The notes under the pieces were generated by a model. It made no database searches. It had not been told where the DNA came from and was given only the letters and a program-made list of their open reading frames with translations. From assembly GCF_000472385.1 (NCBI RefSeq), contig NZ_AWZU01000004.1:186222-250221 (forward strand): a stretch of DNA of 64,000 bases, in the 5' to 3' direction. Shown here one piece after another: positions 27,599 through 37,182 of the stretch. Position numbers and translations under genes: made by a program. This DNA is from Bradyrhizobium sp. ARR65. GTDB lineage: Bacteria > Pseudomonadota > Alphaproteobacteria > Rhizobiales > Xanthobacteraceae. How positions within the stretch are numbered: position 1 is the first letter of the stretch; each line of letters opens with the position of its first letter.

Positions 27599-28567
27599 TT
27601 GCGCCGCATCGTCCTTCGCCGATTGGCTCAGATCATTCCGCTGGTCCTTGCGGTGATCGTGCTCAATTTCGTGCTGATCCATCTCGCTCCGGGCAGTCTG
27701 TTCGACGTCATGACATCCGAGCAGCAGATCACGGACCCGGCGATGCTGGATCAATTGCGTCACACCTACGGGGTGGATCAGCCGACCGGGGTGCAGCTTG
27801 CCAAGTACATCTGGTCGGTGATGCGGCTCGATCTCGGCTTTTCCTATCGCCAGAACGCGCCGGTGCTCGACGTGATCATGGATCAACTGCCGGCCACGTT
27901 GATACTGATGCTCGCGGCGATCGCCGTGGCGCTGGTGATCGGCATGACGGCCGGCGTGCTGGCGTCGGTCCGGGTCAATACGATCTGGGACAATTTGATC
28001 TCGCTTGCGGCAGTCTTCTTCTTCGCCGCGCCGAGCTTCTGGCTCGGCATCATGATGGTGGTGCTGTTTTCCGTCAAACTCGGCTGGTTTCCGGTCGGAG
28101 GCATGCGCACGATCGGCGTTAACAACGGTGTGATCGGTGACGCGCTGGACGTAATGCATCATCTCGTGCTGCCCGCGACCGCGCTCGGCTTGTTCTACGC
28201 CGCGACCTATGCGCGGGTGATGCGGGCCTCCATGCTTGAGGTATTCCGGCTCGATTTCGTGCGCACCGCCCGCGCCAAGGGCTTGTCGCGGGCGCGGGTT
28301 GTCCTCGTGCACGTCATGCGCAACGCGCTGCTGCCGATCGTCACGCTGCTTGGGCTGCAGCTCGGCACCATACTCGGCGGCAGCGTGGTCATCGAGTCCG
28401 TCTTTAGCTGGCCGGGCATTGGAAGCCTGTTGTTCGACAGCGTCATGAGCCGCAACTTCCCGATGGTCCTGGGAGTGCTTGTTCTCGGTTCGCTGCTGGT
28501 CGCCGTCGCCAACGCCGCGGTCGATTTGGCTTACCTGCGGCTCGATCCGCGCATCAGGGCGAGATAA
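27599..28567 (+). CDS. ABC transporter permease (DppB-like)
   Basis: The 322-residue inner-membrane permease has about six TM helices and the ATPase-contacting EAA-type loop around VFRLDFVRTARAKGLSRARV. The start is a TTG at 27599 with a strong GGGAGG six bases upstream. It pairs with the DppC-like permease, and the two genes are 3 bp apart. Confidence 0.9.
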   Translation: MRRIVLRRLAQIIPLVLAVIVLNFVLIHLAPGSLFDVMTSEQQITDPAMLDQLRHTYGVDQPTGVQLAKYIWSVMRLDLGFSYRQNAPVLDVIMDQLPATLILMLAAIAVALVIGMTAGVLASVRVNTIWDNLISLAAVFFFAAPSFWLGIMMVVLFSVKLGWFPVGGMRTIGVNNGVIGDALDVMHHLVLPATALGLFYAATYARVMRASMLEVFRLDFVRTARAKGLSRARVVLVHVMRNALLPIVTLLGLQLGTILGGSVVIESVFSWPGIGSLLFDSVMSRNFPMVLGVLVLGSLLVAVANAAVDLAYLRLDPRIRAR

Positions 28568-28570
28568 GCG

Positions 28571-29416
28571 ATGTTGCCGCGCACCATCGACTTTGCCCGG
28601 CGCTTCGCCCGCAACCGCGCGGCCGTGGTCGGTCTTCTCCTGGTGATCCTCGTGATTGGCATCGCGTTGGCCGCACCATGGATCTATCCGCGCAATCCCC
28701 TGCGGATCGTCGGCCGTCCCGAGATCTGGCCCTTCGTCAACTCACGCTTTCCCTTGGGTACGGATTCGCTCGGCCGGGACATCGCGGCGATGATCGCTTA
28801 CGGCGCGCGCACCACGCTTCTGATCGGCCTTTGCGCCAGCATCACGGCGACGCTGATCGGCATCACCGTCGGGGCGGCCGCCGCCTATTTCGGCGGATGG
28901 ATTGATGAGATGCTGATGCGCTTCACCGAGTTGTTTCAGACCATCCCCAATCTGATCTTCGTGCTGACCATCGTCGCGATTCTCGGCCAGAAACTCGAAT
29001 ATGTGACGATTGCGGTTGGCGTCGTCACGTGGACGCCGATCGCGCGGCTGACGCGCGCGGAGTTCCTGTCGCTGCGTGATCGCGAATTTGTCCAGGCCTG
29101 CCGCGCCATGGGGATGAGCAATCTCCGCATCATGTTCGGCGAAATCCTTCCCAATGCCTTGCCGCCGGTGATCGTGCTGTCGTCGCTGGTGATTGCCGGC
29201 GCCGTGTTGTTCGAATCTGCGGTCTCCTTTCTCGGTCTCGGCGACCCCAACGTGTCGAGCTGGGGCCGGCTGATTGGCGACGGCCGGACCCTGATCCGCA
29301 CCTCCTGGTACATCTGCGCGGTGCCTGGGCTTGCGATCATGCTCACCGTCCTGGCACTCAACCTGGTCGGCGACGGTCTCAATGATGCGCTCAACCCCAA
29401 GCTCAGGGATCGCTGA
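28571..29416 (+). CDS. ABC transporter permease (DppC-like)
   Basis: The 281-residue second permease starts with a basic N-terminus and TM1 at about 18-38. It carries the family segment [24 protein letters not shown] and the coupling loop [22 protein letters not shown] sequence near 170. It forms the channel with the DppB-like subunit in a peptide/nickel-type importer. Confidence 0.9.
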   Translation: MLPRTIDFARRFARNRAAVVGLLLVILVIGIALAAPWIYPRNPLRIVGRPEIWPFVNSRFPLGTDSLGRDIAAMIAYGARTTLLIGLCASITATLIGITVGAAAAYFGGWIDEMLMRFTELFQTIPNLIFVLTIVAILGQKLEYVTIAVGVVTWTPIARLTRAEFLSLRDREFVQACRAMGMSNLRIMFGEILPNALPPVIVLSSLVIAGAVLFESAVSFLGLGDPNVSSWGRLIGDGRTLIRTSWYICAVPGLAIMLTVLALNLVGDGLNDALNPKLRDR

Positions 29417-29417
29417 G

Positions 29418-30443
29418 ATGGTGGTGAGCATGTCGAAGCGGCCCGTGATCCTCGACATCGATAGCCTTCGGGTGTCCCTGTTCACGCGCCGCGGCGTGTT
29501 GCCCGCGGTCGATGGGCTGTCGCTCACGGTTGCAGCCGGCGAGACGGTCGCGATCGTCGGTGAATCCGGCTGTGGCAAGTCGCTCACGGCGTTGGCCGTG
29601 ATGCGCTTATTGCCCGATCCGCCAGCCAGAGTCGTCGGTGGCGCCGTACGCTTTATGGGACGTGACCTTGCCGCTCTATCCGAGCGCGAGATGCAGCGCG
29701 TGCGCGGCAAGGACATCTCGATGGTCTTCCAGGATCCGATGACCTCGCTCAATCCGGTCGCGACCGTCGGCGATCAGCTCATCGAGGCGATCCGCTGGCA
29801 CGACAAGGTCTCGCGTCAGGAGGCACGCACGCGTGCGGTGGAACTGCTGCGGCGGGTGCGCATTCCCGACGCCGAGCGGCGGCTGAACGATTTCCCGCAT
29901 CAGATGTCGGGCGGAATGAGTCAGCGGGTGATGATCGCGATGGCGATCGCCTGCGGGCCCAAGCTCCTGATTGCGGACGAACCCACGACGGCCCTCGACG
30001 TCACCATCCAGGCGCAGATCCTCGAGCTGATGAAGGAGTTGCAGGCCAATTCAGGTATGGGGCTGATCATCATCACCCATGATCTTGGCGTCGTCGCCGA
30101 GACGGCCGACCGCGTCGTGGTGATGTATGCTGGCCGTAAGGTTGAGGACGCGCCGGTCGAAGCATTGTTCGAGCGGCCGCTGCACCGCTACACCCGCGGC
30201 CTGCTTGGAGCCACGCCATCGGCGAATCGGCGGCGTGGCAACAGATTGGCCGAAATAGCCGGCAGCGTTCCGGCCCTTTCGGAGCTGCCGCGCGGCTGCA
30301 CTTTCCAGAACCGCTGCGCTGATGCGTCCGATCGCTGCCGCGCGGAGAAGCCTGCCTTGACGCCGTTGCTGCCGGGCCGAACGGCGGCCTGTTTCGCTGC
30401 CGAAGAGGAGTTGTCGCGACATGGCATTGCTGTCGGTCCTTAG
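29418..30443 (+). CDS. ABC transporter ATP-binding protein (DppD-like)
   Basis: The protein has about 341 residues from the ATG at 29418; an ATG at 29430 is an alternative. Walker A is GESGCGKS, the Q-loop [11 protein letters not shown], the signature MSGGMSQRV and Walker [13 protein letters not shown]. The C-terminal oligopeptide-ABC extension has the Cys-rich segment [14 protein letters not shown] typical of DppD/OppD. It overlaps the next ATPase gene by 23 bp. Confidence 0.9.
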   Translation: MVVSMSKRPVILDIDSLRVSLFTRRGVLPAVDGLSLTVAAGETVAIVGESGCGKSLTALAVMRLLPDPPARVVGGAVRFMGRDLAALSEREMQRVRGKDISMVFQDPMTSLNPVATVGDQLIEAIRWHDKVSRQEARTRAVELLRRVRIPDAERRLNDFPHQMSGGMSQRVMIAMAIACGPKLLIADEPTTALDVTIQAQILELMKELQANSGMGLIIITHDLGVVAETADRVVVMYAGRKVEDAPVEALFERPLHRYTRGLLGATPSANRRRGNRLAEIAGSVPALSELPRGCTFQNRCADASDRCRAEKPALTPLLPGRTAACFAAEEELSRHGIAVGP

Positions 30444-31410
30444 CCTGTGCGTCCAGTACCAAACCGCGCAGGGCACTGTGCGCGCGGTCGATGATGTCAG
30501 CCTGGAACTGGAGGCCGGAGAGACGGTCGGGCTCGTCGGCGAGTCCGGATGCGGCAAGTCGACCTTGGGCAAAGCGATCATGCGGCTTGTGCCGGCGACC
30601 GACGGCAAGGTCGTGCTCGACGGCGAGGACATCACCCGCCTGGAAGGCGCGGGGTTGAAGGCGGCGCGCAGGACCATGCAGATGATCTTCCAGGATCCTT
30701 ACGGCTCGCTCAATCCCCGCCATGACATCGGCACGAGCATCGGCCAGCCGCTCAGCGTTGCCGGATGGTCACGCCACGACATCCGCGAGCGCGTCGCCGA
30801 GCTGATCGCGCAGGTTGGCCTGCCGGCGGACGCAGCGCGCCGCTATCCGCATGAGTTCTCGGGCGGTCAGCGCCAACGCGTCGGCATCGCTCGCGCGCTG
30901 GCGCTGCGGCCCAAGGTCATCATTTGCGACGAGCCGGTATCAGCGCTGGACGTCTCTGTCCGTGCCCAGGTCATCAACCTGCTGCAGGACCTGCAGGAAC
31001 GGACGGGCGTAGCCTATCTGTTCATTTCCCACGACCTGTCGGTGGTTGAACACGTCTCCGACCGGCTGATCGTGATGTATCTCGGACGCATCGTTGAAAG
31101 CGGTCGCAGCGAGGATATCTGGCAACAGCCGGCCCACCCTTACACGCTCGCGCTGTTGGCTGCCGCACCGGTCGCCGATCCGAAATTGGCGCGCAGCCGC
31201 CGGAAGACTGTGCTGCAGGGTGAATTGCCGAGCCCGCTCAATCCGCCGCAAGGCTGCAGTTTTCACGCGCGCTGCCCAATGGCGCAAGAGCGGTGCCGCA
31301 CGGAACGGCCGATGCTGGGCCAACTCTCCGGTGGGCGGGCGGTGGCGTGCCACTACGACCTGCTCGCGCAGCCTGCCGAGTTGCCGCGCGCGCTCAGCGC
31401 GGCGAGATAG
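30421..31410 (+). CDS. ABC transporter ATP-binding protein (DppF-like)
   Basis: This second ATPase of 329 residues has Walker [11 protein letters not shown]-loop IFQDPYGSLNPR, signature FSGGQRQRV and Walker B VIICDEPVSALD. Its C-terminal Cys segment CSFHARCPMAQERC is of the OppF/DppF kind. With DppD it forms the heterodimeric motor of the importer. Confidence 0.9.
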   Translation: MALLSVLSLCVQYQTAQGTVRAVDDVSLELEAGETVGLVGESGCGKSTLGKAIMRLVPATDGKVVLDGEDITRLEGAGLKAARRTMQMIFQDPYGSLNPRHDIGTSIGQPLSVAGWSRHDIRERVAELIAQVGLPADAARRYPHEFSGGQRQRVGIARALALRPKVIICDEPVSALDVSVRAQVINLLQDLQERTGVAYLFISHDLSVVEHVSDRLIVMYLGRIVESGRSEDIWQQPAHPYTLALLAAAPVADPKLARSRRKTVLQGELPSPLNPPQGCSFHARCPMAQERCRTERPMLGQLSGGRAVACHYDLLAQPAELPRALSAAR

Positions 31411-31434
31411 ATGTTTTGAAGGGGAGCCCCACCG

Positions 31435-32943
31435 ATGCGTTGGCATAATCTCGGCGACCTCGTCGACCGTAACGGCAATCTCGACAAGGAAGCGGTGATT
31501 GACCTCGCCTTGCCGACGGGACCGCGGATCTATTCGCACTGGCATATCGATCGGCTCGCGAACGGTGTCGCGCGCTACCTGACCGAGCGGGGCCTTGAGC
31601 GCGGCACTCACGTTGCGATCGTATCGCTCAATCGCGCTGAATACGTCATCGCCTATTTCGGTATCATGCGCGCTGGCTGCGTCGCTGTGCCGGTCAACAT
31701 CAAAATGGCGCGCGATACCATCGACTATGTGATGGATGATGCCAACATCGCATTGGCCTTTGCCGACGCAGGTAATCGCGTGCTGGTCCGCGACGACATT
31801 CCCGTGATTGATTTCGATGATGCTGGTTCCAATGGTTTTGCCGCCCTCATCAAGCCTGCCGATTTCGAGAGCGTGGTCGCCGGCACAGACGAGGTCGGCC
31901 AGATGCTCTACACGTCAGGGTCGACCGGCCGGCCCAAGGGCGTGCCGCTGTCGCACCGCGGGCAGCTTTGGGCATTGTCCACGCGGACGAGCGGCGCGCT
32001 CAACGAAAGCGAACGCTACATCATCGCGCAGCCTTTATTTCATATGAACGGGCTGTTTGCGACCAAGACGATCTTCGCCACCAACGCGTCGGTCGTGCTG
32101 CTGCCGGCGTTCGAAACCCGGAGCTATATCGAGGCGATCGCCAAATACAAGGCGACAGCGGCGACCGCAGTGCCGACCATGTGGGCGAGGGTGGTCAAGG
32201 AGACTGGTCTTCTCGCCGAGAACGACATCTCCTCGATTCGGCGGCTGATGCTGGGCTCGGCGCCGATGACGATGGCGCTGTGGGACAAGATCAAGCAGGC
32301 GCTGCCGAACGTAACGCTCACGATCGGCTACGGCACCACTGAGGCGGGGCCTGCGGTGTTCGGACCGCACCCGAAGGGCCTGCCGACCCCGCCGCTGGCG
32401 CTCGGCTATCCGATCAGCCTCGAGAACGTCAGACTCGTGAACGGCAGCGAGAACGAGGGCGTGCTATTGATGCGCAATCCTGCGCTGATGGACCACTACC
32501 ACAATTTGCCGCAGCAAACGGCGAAGGCAATCGTCGACGGCTGGTACTATAGCGGCGACGTGATGCGCCGCGACGAAAACGGCTTCTATTACTTCGTTGG
32601 GCGAGCCGACGATATGTTCGTGTGTTCGGGCGAGAACATCTATCCGGGCGAGGTCGAGAAGCTGCTTGAGCGGCATCCAAACGTGCAGCAGGCGGTGGTG
32701 GTGCCGCTGGCGGACGAGGAACGCAGTCAGGTGCCGGTCGCCTTCATCGTACCGCGCACCGGGGCAAGACCGAGTGTCGAGGAGATCCGTAAGTTCGCCA
32801 TTGCGAACGGTCCGGCCTACCAGCATCCGCGCCGGGTCGAGTTCGTCAGCGAGTTGCCTTGGGCCGGTACCAACAAGATCGACCGCAAATCCTTGATCGA
32901 GCGGGCGCGGCAGTTGGAGGCCGCTCAAGGGTGGTCGGCGTGA
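31435..32943 (+). CDS. AMP-forming acyl-CoA synthetase/ligase
   Basis: The 502-residue ANL-superfamily enzyme activates a carboxylic acid as acyl-AMP and then acyl-CoA. The P-loop is YTSGSTGRPKGV, followed by GYGTTEAGP, the YYSGDVMRRDENGFYYFVGR hinge region and the C-terminal catalytic Lys in GTNKIDRKSL. A GGGGAG ribosome site precedes the ATG. It follows the importer genes by 24 bp, so the imported solute is probably an acid or is converted to one. Chain length or ring type cannot be told from sequence. Confidence 0.9.
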   Translation: MRWHNLGDLVDRNGNLDKEAVIDLALPTGPRIYSHWHIDRLANGVARYLTERGLERGTHVAIVSLNRAEYVIAYFGIMRAGCVAVPVNIKMARDTIDYVMDDANIALAFADAGNRVLVRDDIPVIDFDDAGSNGFAALIKPADFESVVAGTDEVGQMLYTSGSTGRPKGVPLSHRGQLWALSTRTSGALNESERYIIAQPLFHMNGLFATKTIFATNASVVLLPAFETRSYIEAIAKYKATAATAVPTMWARVVKETGLLAENDISSIRRLMLGSAPMTMALWDKIKQALPNVTLTIGYGTTEAGPAVFGPHPKGLPTPPLALGYPISLENVRLVNGSENEGVLLMRNPALMDHYHNLPQQTAKAIVDGWYYSGDVMRRDENGFYYFVGRADDMFVCSGENIYPGEVEKLLERHPNVQQAVVVPLADEERSQVPVAFIVPRTGARPSVEEIRKFAIANGPAYQHPRRVEFVSELPWAGTNKIDRKSLIERARQLEAAQGWSA

Positions 32944-33701
32944 GGGCGCTGGCAGGGAAGGTTGCGCTGGTCACCGGTGCGAGCCGCGGTATCGGAGCGG
33001 CGATCGCACAAAGGCTCGCTGCCGACGGCGCGATCGTCGCGGTCCATTACAATTCTGCGGCGGAGGCCGCGCATCGCGTGGTTGCCGATATCGTCGGGTC
33101 GGGCGGAACCGCCTTCGCACTGCAAGCCGATTTGTCGGAGCCGAGCGGAGCGAAGAACCTTGTCGGGACATTCACGGCGGAACTGACACGCAGATGCCCG
33201 AAGGCGGAATTCGACGTTCTCGTTAACAACGCCGGCGTAAGCAAACGCGCCACCATTGAAGACATCACGGAAGAGGATTTCGACCGGTTACTTCAAATCA
33301 ATCTCAAATCGCCGTTTTTCCTGATCAAGGCCCTGTTGCCGCATCTGAGCAATGGCGGCCGCATCATCAATATTTCCTCCATGGGAACTCGCGCAGCCTA
33401 TCCGGCGATGGCGGCTTACGCGCCGGCCAAAGCCGGCCTCGAAGCGCTGAGCCGGCTGCTGGCGGTTCACCTGGGCGGGCGGCGGATCACTGTCAATGCA
33501 GTCATGCCGGGCGCGACGGCCACCGACATGAATGCGAATGCGCGCGATCCCGTCGCGAGCCGCGCAATTGCGGAGACGATCGCGCTGGGCCGCGTCGGAA
33601 CACCCGACGACATCGCCAAGGTGGTTGCCTTTCTGGCTTCGGAGGACGGAGCGTGGATTACCGGCCAATCCATCGACGCCAGCGGCGGCCAGCGGCTGTA
33701 A
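32940..33701 (+). CDS. SDR-family NAD(P)-dependent oxidoreductase
   Basis: The GTG at 32940 overlaps the TGA of the CoA synthetase and gives 253 residues; a GTG at 32931 is an alternative. The cofactor motif is TGASRGIG, with NNAG, the catalytic Ser in NISSMG and YxxxK as YAPAK. The C-terminus SIDASGGQRL is typical of FabG-like reductases. It probably oxidises or reduces a hydroxyacyl/ketoacyl intermediate in the same pathway. Confidence 0.9.
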   Translation: MRALAGKVALVTGASRGIGAAIAQRLAADGAIVAVHYNSAAEAAHRVVADIVGSGGTAFALQADLSEPSGAKNLVGTFTAELTRRCPKAEFDVLVNNAGVSKRATIEDITEEDFDRLLQINLKSPFFLIKALLPHLSNGGRIINISSMGTRAAYPAMAAYAPAKAGLEALSRLLAVHLGGRRITVNAVMPGATATDMNANARDPVASRAIAETIALGRVGTPDDIAKVVAFLASEDGAWITGQSIDASGGQRL

Positions 33702-33714
33702 AGAGCAGGGAACC

Positions 33715-33732
33715 GCGACGTCCGCACGTCGC
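33715..33732 (+). terminator. Short hairpin after SDR gene
   Basis: GCGACGT (33715-33721) and ACGTCGC (33726-33732) form a perfect 7-bp stem with a 4-nt loop, 13 bp past the SDR stop. No T tract follows, so this is only a possible transcript end for the long + strand run. Confidence 0.35.
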
Positions 33733-33887
33733 ACGATGCAGTTGTTTGCACGTGGAACCGATATTTCAGTGCAGGACCGCGTTCGCAATATTGAAGCAAG
33801 GGGATTCGCGACACTACGATTGCGCATGAGTCGAAGGCGGCCAACCGCCTCGTACGCGACCGCAACGTCGGTCATTTGGGGACGACT

Positions 33888-34154
33888 ATGCTGACCGATC
33901 GGAATATAGTTCGCAAGTTGAGGCTGGCGTCGGCTCTGGCCTTCTGCCTGGCGCTGTTGCCGCTGACGGCCAGCGCATTCACCTATGAGGATCAGCGCAG
34001 GCTCTGTATGGGCGATGCCTTTCGACTGTGTTCCTCGGAAATTCCCAATGTGGCCCGGATCACCGCTTGTATGCAGCGGCAGCGGGCGCACCTCAGCGAA
34101 GGCTGTCGCCGGGTTTTCGGCAAGCCGACCGAGCAATCCGCTTCCGCCAGATGA
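33888..34154 (+). CDS. Small exported Cys-rich protein
   Basis: The 88-residue protein has a signal peptide (about 1-30, ending TASA) and a mature domain with four Cys in FTYEDQRRLCMGDAFRLCSS, ITACMQRQRAHLSEGCRRVF. The C-x7-C ... C-x11-C layout resembles the cysteine-rich repeats seen in other small Bradyrhizobium periplasmic proteins. The ATG at 33888 has GGGGA six bases upstream. Function unknown. Confidence 0.72.
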   Translation: MLTDRNIVRKLRLASALAFCLALLPLTASAFTYEDQRRLCMGDAFRLCSSEIPNVARITACMQRQRAHLSEGCRRVFGKPTEQSASAR

Positions 34155-34318
34155 AGCTTCTGTATGCCGATGCAATGGCGATCGCGCGCTGACGCGATGG
34201 TGTGAGCGTTCATGGCGCGGCGCACAATAGCGCCTGCTTCACGCGACGTCACGCAGAGCGTAAAGTGGAGTCGCTGCTCGCCTTCTTTTTGGCGGAGTCG
34301 CAGCGCTCAACTTGCGCC

Positions 34319-34960
34319 ATGTCTGAAACCAATCTGAACGTTGATCGCACAGCCGAGCGGATCGAGACGGGCGCGTTGTGTCCAAAGCTCGCACGACGTG
34401 CGTTGCTGCTGACGGCATTGGCCGCCGGAGCTTGTTTGGCGACCAGACCGGTGGCCGCCGATGAAGATCAGCCCGGCAGCGATGAGCGGCCGCAAAAGGG
34501 TGATCTTCTGGTTTTTTCCGAAGGGGAGCACGAGGGCCAGATCATCAAGCCCGACGATCTGAAGCTGGGTGGGCCCCCGGTTCACGCTTGGCCGAAGGAT
34601 CCGAAGACCTCAGTGGTCCGTAGCGGTTCGCGGCTCAACGAAATCCTGATCGTCAAGCTGGACGCAAGCGAACTCGACGACGACACGCGGTCCCGCTCGG
34701 CCGATGGCATTGTGGCCTACTCGGCGGTTTGTTCTCACGCGGGCTGTCCCGTGAGCGAGTGGGTCAAGGGAGAAGGCACCGACAAGGTCGTGCTCAAATG
34801 CCCTTGTCATAATTCGGAATACGACCCCCGTCAGGCCGCGCAGGTCGTGTTCGGCCCAGCGCCTCGCCGTTTGGCGGCGCTTCCGTTGGCGCTCGTCGAC
34901 GGGTCGCTCACCGTCGCCGCGCCTTTTGTCGGAAAGGTAGGTGCCCAGCAAGCAGGATGA
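34319..34960 (+). CDS. Rieske [2Fe-2S] protein, Tat-exported
   Basis: The 213-residue protein has a twin-arginine-like N-terminus (LARRALLLTALAAGA). The cluster ligands are C138/H140 in CSHAGC and C161/H164 in CPCHNS, with C143 and C163 placed for the usual disulfide. This is the full Rieske set. No cytochrome b or c1 gene is nearby, so it is not a normal bc1 operon. It is 97 bp upstream of a PQQ alcohol dehydrogenase gene on the same strand, and an electron-transfer partnership is an attractive but untested idea. Confidence 0.85.
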   Translation: MSETNLNVDRTAERIETGALCPKLARRALLLTALAAGACLATRPVAADEDQPGSDERPQKGDLLVFSEGEHEGQIIKPDDLKLGGPPVHAWPKDPKTSVVRSGSRLNEILIVKLDASELDDDTRSRSADGIVAYSAVCSHAGCPVSEWVKGEGTDKVVLKCPCHNSEYDPRQAAQVVFGPAPRRLAALPLALVDGSLTVAAPFVGKVGAQQAG

Positions 34961-35057
34961 CGTTTGCACCGTCGTATCGCAGTGATCGCGCTACTGAATG
35001 AAGCGTTACCGACCGCAGAGTGGGTGACCAGAAGAAGATGACAGGGAGATAGCGTCC

Positions 35058-36785
35058 ATGACCCGAAAACAATGGCTATTGTCAAGCTGTGTTGCGTTCA
35101 CTTGTCTTGTTTCAACCGTTGCCCTTGCCGGACCGATCGAAAACTACAGTCCGGTTACACCTGCACGTCTGGAAAATCCCGAACCCGGCAACTGGATGCT
35201 TTATCGCCGGACCTATGATGGTCAGGGCTTTAGCCCGCTCAATCAGATCAATACGTCCAATGTGAAGAATCTGACGCCGGTATGGACCTTCTCCACCGGG
35301 GTGGTCGAAGGGCACGAGGCGCCGCCGATCGTCAATAATGGCGTGATGTTTGTTGCAACGCCGATGGGACAGGTGATTGCGCTGAATGCAAAGACCGGTG
35401 AGGAATACTGGCGCTACAAGCGTCAGTTACCCGAGGATCTCTTTCAGTTGCATCCCACCAGCCGCGGCGTGGGCTTGTGGCAGGACAAGCTTTATCTCGC
35501 CACCACTGACGATCACCTCGTTGCGCTGGATGCCAAGACCGGCAAGGTGGTGTGGGATAAGAAGGTTCAGGACTACAAGAAGGGCCAGTACATGACCCTG
35601 ATGCCGCTGGTCGTTGATGGCAAAGTCATCGTCGGCGGCTCCGGTGGCGAGTTCGGCGTGCGTGGCTATGTTGTTGCGTTTGACGCCAACGATGGCAAGG
35701 AGTTGTGGCGTACCTTTACCATCCCGGGCGAGGGCGAGCCTGGTCACGACACCTGGCGGGGCGACGACTGGAAATCGGGCGGCGGTTCGGCCTGGATGAC
35801 CGGAACCTACGACAAGGACACCAAAACCATCTACTGGGGCGTCGGCAATGCCGCGCCCTGGCCGGGTGAAGCGCATCCAGGCGATAATCTCTACACGAGT
35901 TCCGTGATCGCGCTTGATCCCGAGAGCGGCAAGATCAAGACCTACCACCAATACCATCAGAATGATTCGTGGGATTGGGATGAGGTCGACGCGCCGATGC
36001 TGGTGAATCTGGAAAGGGACGGTCGCCCGCTCAAAGCCCTGATTCACCCCGGACGTGACGCCATCTTCTGGATCTTGGAGGCGAAGCCCGATCGCATCAA
36101 TTACGTGGCCGGCTGGCCCTTCGTCCATACCGACGTCTGGAAGGGAATCGACAAAGAGACCGGCAGGCCGATCGTCGATCCCGAGCATAAGCCGGTACTC
36201 GGAAAGCGCGTCACGTTCTGTCCGTCGCTGTGGGGTGGCAAGGATTGGCCATCAGCGGCCTATAATCCGAATACCAAGCTCGTCTACGTGCCGGCCAACG
36301 AGAACTTCTGCGGCGGCTTCACCGGCGAGAAGGTGCCGCTCAAACCCGGCGAGCTCTGGCTTGGGACCAAGGCTGAAGATATCGGTCTGACGGTGCGTCC
36401 TGGTGCCGATCACTTCGGCGAATTGCAAGCCTGGGATCCGGCCACGGGCAAGAAGGTTTGGTCGCACAACTTCCCGAAGTCGCAGTTGTTTGCGTCGGTG
36501 ACGACGACGGCGGGCGACCTCATCTTCGCCGGCGGCACCAATGACCGTGACTTTCGGGCCTTCGACGCCAAGACGGGCGAGGTGCTCTGGCAGCAAAAGA
36601 CCAATTCCGGCATCGTCGGAATGCCAATCGCCTATGAAGTGGACGGTACGGAGTACATCGCCGTCCAGTCCGGCTGGGGTGTAGACGCCCAACGCATCCA
36701 AGATGCGCTGGTCGGCAACAACATTGGTCTTGAGAACAATGTTCCTCAAGGCGGCGTCGTCTGGGTCTTCGCCGTCAAGAAGTAG
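35058..36785 (+). CDS. PQQ-dependent alcohol dehydrogenase with lanthanide-type Asp-Trp-Asp motif
   Basis: This periplasmic eight-bladed quinoprotein (575 aa) has a signal peptide ending near residue 24. Metal ligands of the family are visible as E198 (SGGEFG) and N264 (GVGNAAPW). The catalytic Asp is D306 in DSWDWD, with a second acidic residue, D308, two positions on. That Asp-x-Asp arrangement marks lanthanide-dependent XoxF/ExaF/PedH enzymes. The adjacent Cys pair that normally contacts PQQ is missing; the aligned place reads LHPTSRGVG (131-139). There is no C-terminal haem domain. The substrate is probably a primary alcohol. A bidirectional terminator follows. Confidence 0.9.
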   Translation: MTRKQWLLSSCVAFTCLVSTVALAGPIENYSPVTPARLENPEPGNWMLYRRTYDGQGFSPLNQINTSNVKNLTPVWTFSTGVVEGHEAPPIVNNGVMFVATPMGQVIALNAKTGEEYWRYKRQLPEDLFQLHPTSRGVGLWQDKLYLATTDDHLVALDAKTGKVVWDKKVQDYKKGQYMTLMPLVVDGKVIVGGSGGEFGVRGYVVAFDANDGKELWRTFTIPGEGEPGHDTWRGDDWKSGGGSAWMTGTYDKDTKTIYWGVGNAAPWPGEAHPGDNLYTSSVIALDPESGKIKTYHQYHQNDSWDWDEVDAPMLVNLERDGRPLKALIHPGRDAIFWILEAKPDRINYVAGWPFVHTDVWKGIDKETGRPIVDPEHKPVLGKRVTFCPSLWGGKDWPSAAYNPNTKLVYVPANENFCGGFTGEKVPLKPGELWLGTKAEDIGLTVRPGADHFGELQAWDPATGKKVWSHNFPKSQLFASVTTTAGDLIFAGGTNDRDFRAFDAKTGEVLWQQKTNSGIVGMPIAYEVDGTEYIAVQSGWGVDAQRIQDALVGNNIGLENNVPQGGVVWVFAVKK

Positions 36786-36824
36786 GCGGCCAGTCAACGC
36801 GCCGAGTGAGACAAACGGCAGGCA

Positions 36825-36856
36825 AAAAGCGGCGGATCGAAAGGTCCGCCGCTTTT
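36825..36856. terminator. Bidirectional Rho-independent terminator
   Basis: AAAAGCGGCGGA (36825-36836) and TCCGCCGCTTTT (36845-36856) form a perfect 12-bp stem with an 8-nt loop. The A and T flanks give a U tract in both directions. It lies between the convergent ends of the PQQ dehydrogenase gene and the small exported protein gene. Confidence 0.85.
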
Positions 36857-36866
36857 CATTTCGGGG

Positions 36867-37124
36867 CTACTTGCCCTCTCTCTCGACTTTGCTCTTCGCG
36901 TCCTGGTTCATCTGCTTGGTCGTCGGATCTTGACTGCCTTGACCGGTCGTCTGACTCGGGGTGGCAGCGGGCGCGTTGTTGGGCGTTGACATCTGATCCG
37001 GCGACTTTGCCGGCCGCGTTGCGGTCGCAGGCGGCGGGTTGCCCTGAGCGCTCAATGCGTGGGCGTTCAGAAGAAAGGCGCTCGTCAGCAGCGATACCGC
37101 GAGCGCCTTGGGCTTGAAATTCAT
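36867..37124 (-). CDS. Small exported Pro/Ala/Gln-rich protein
   Basis: The 85-residue protein has a signal peptide (about 1-26, ALSAQG) and a low-complexity, hydrophilic mature part rich in Pro, Ala, Thr and Gln, ending KSKVEREGK. It looks intrinsically disordered. It is convergent with the PQQ dehydrogenase gene and 58 bp downstream of the molybdenum hydroxylase large-subunit gene on the same strand. Function unknown. Confidence 0.68.
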   Translation of the reverse strand: MNFKPKALAVSLLTSAFLLNAHALSAQGNPPPATATRPAKSPDQMSTPNNAPAATPSQTTGQGSQDPTTKQMNQDAKSKVEREGK

Positions 37125-37182
37125 CGATCCGGCTCCTGTCAGTCAGATCGACGAAAACGGTCTGCAGGGACGAACGTTCCCT

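Noticed and set aside
26780..28312. A 510-codon minus-strand frame
   Set aside because: It lies opposite the ABC binding-protein and permease genes and shows no protein-like motif.
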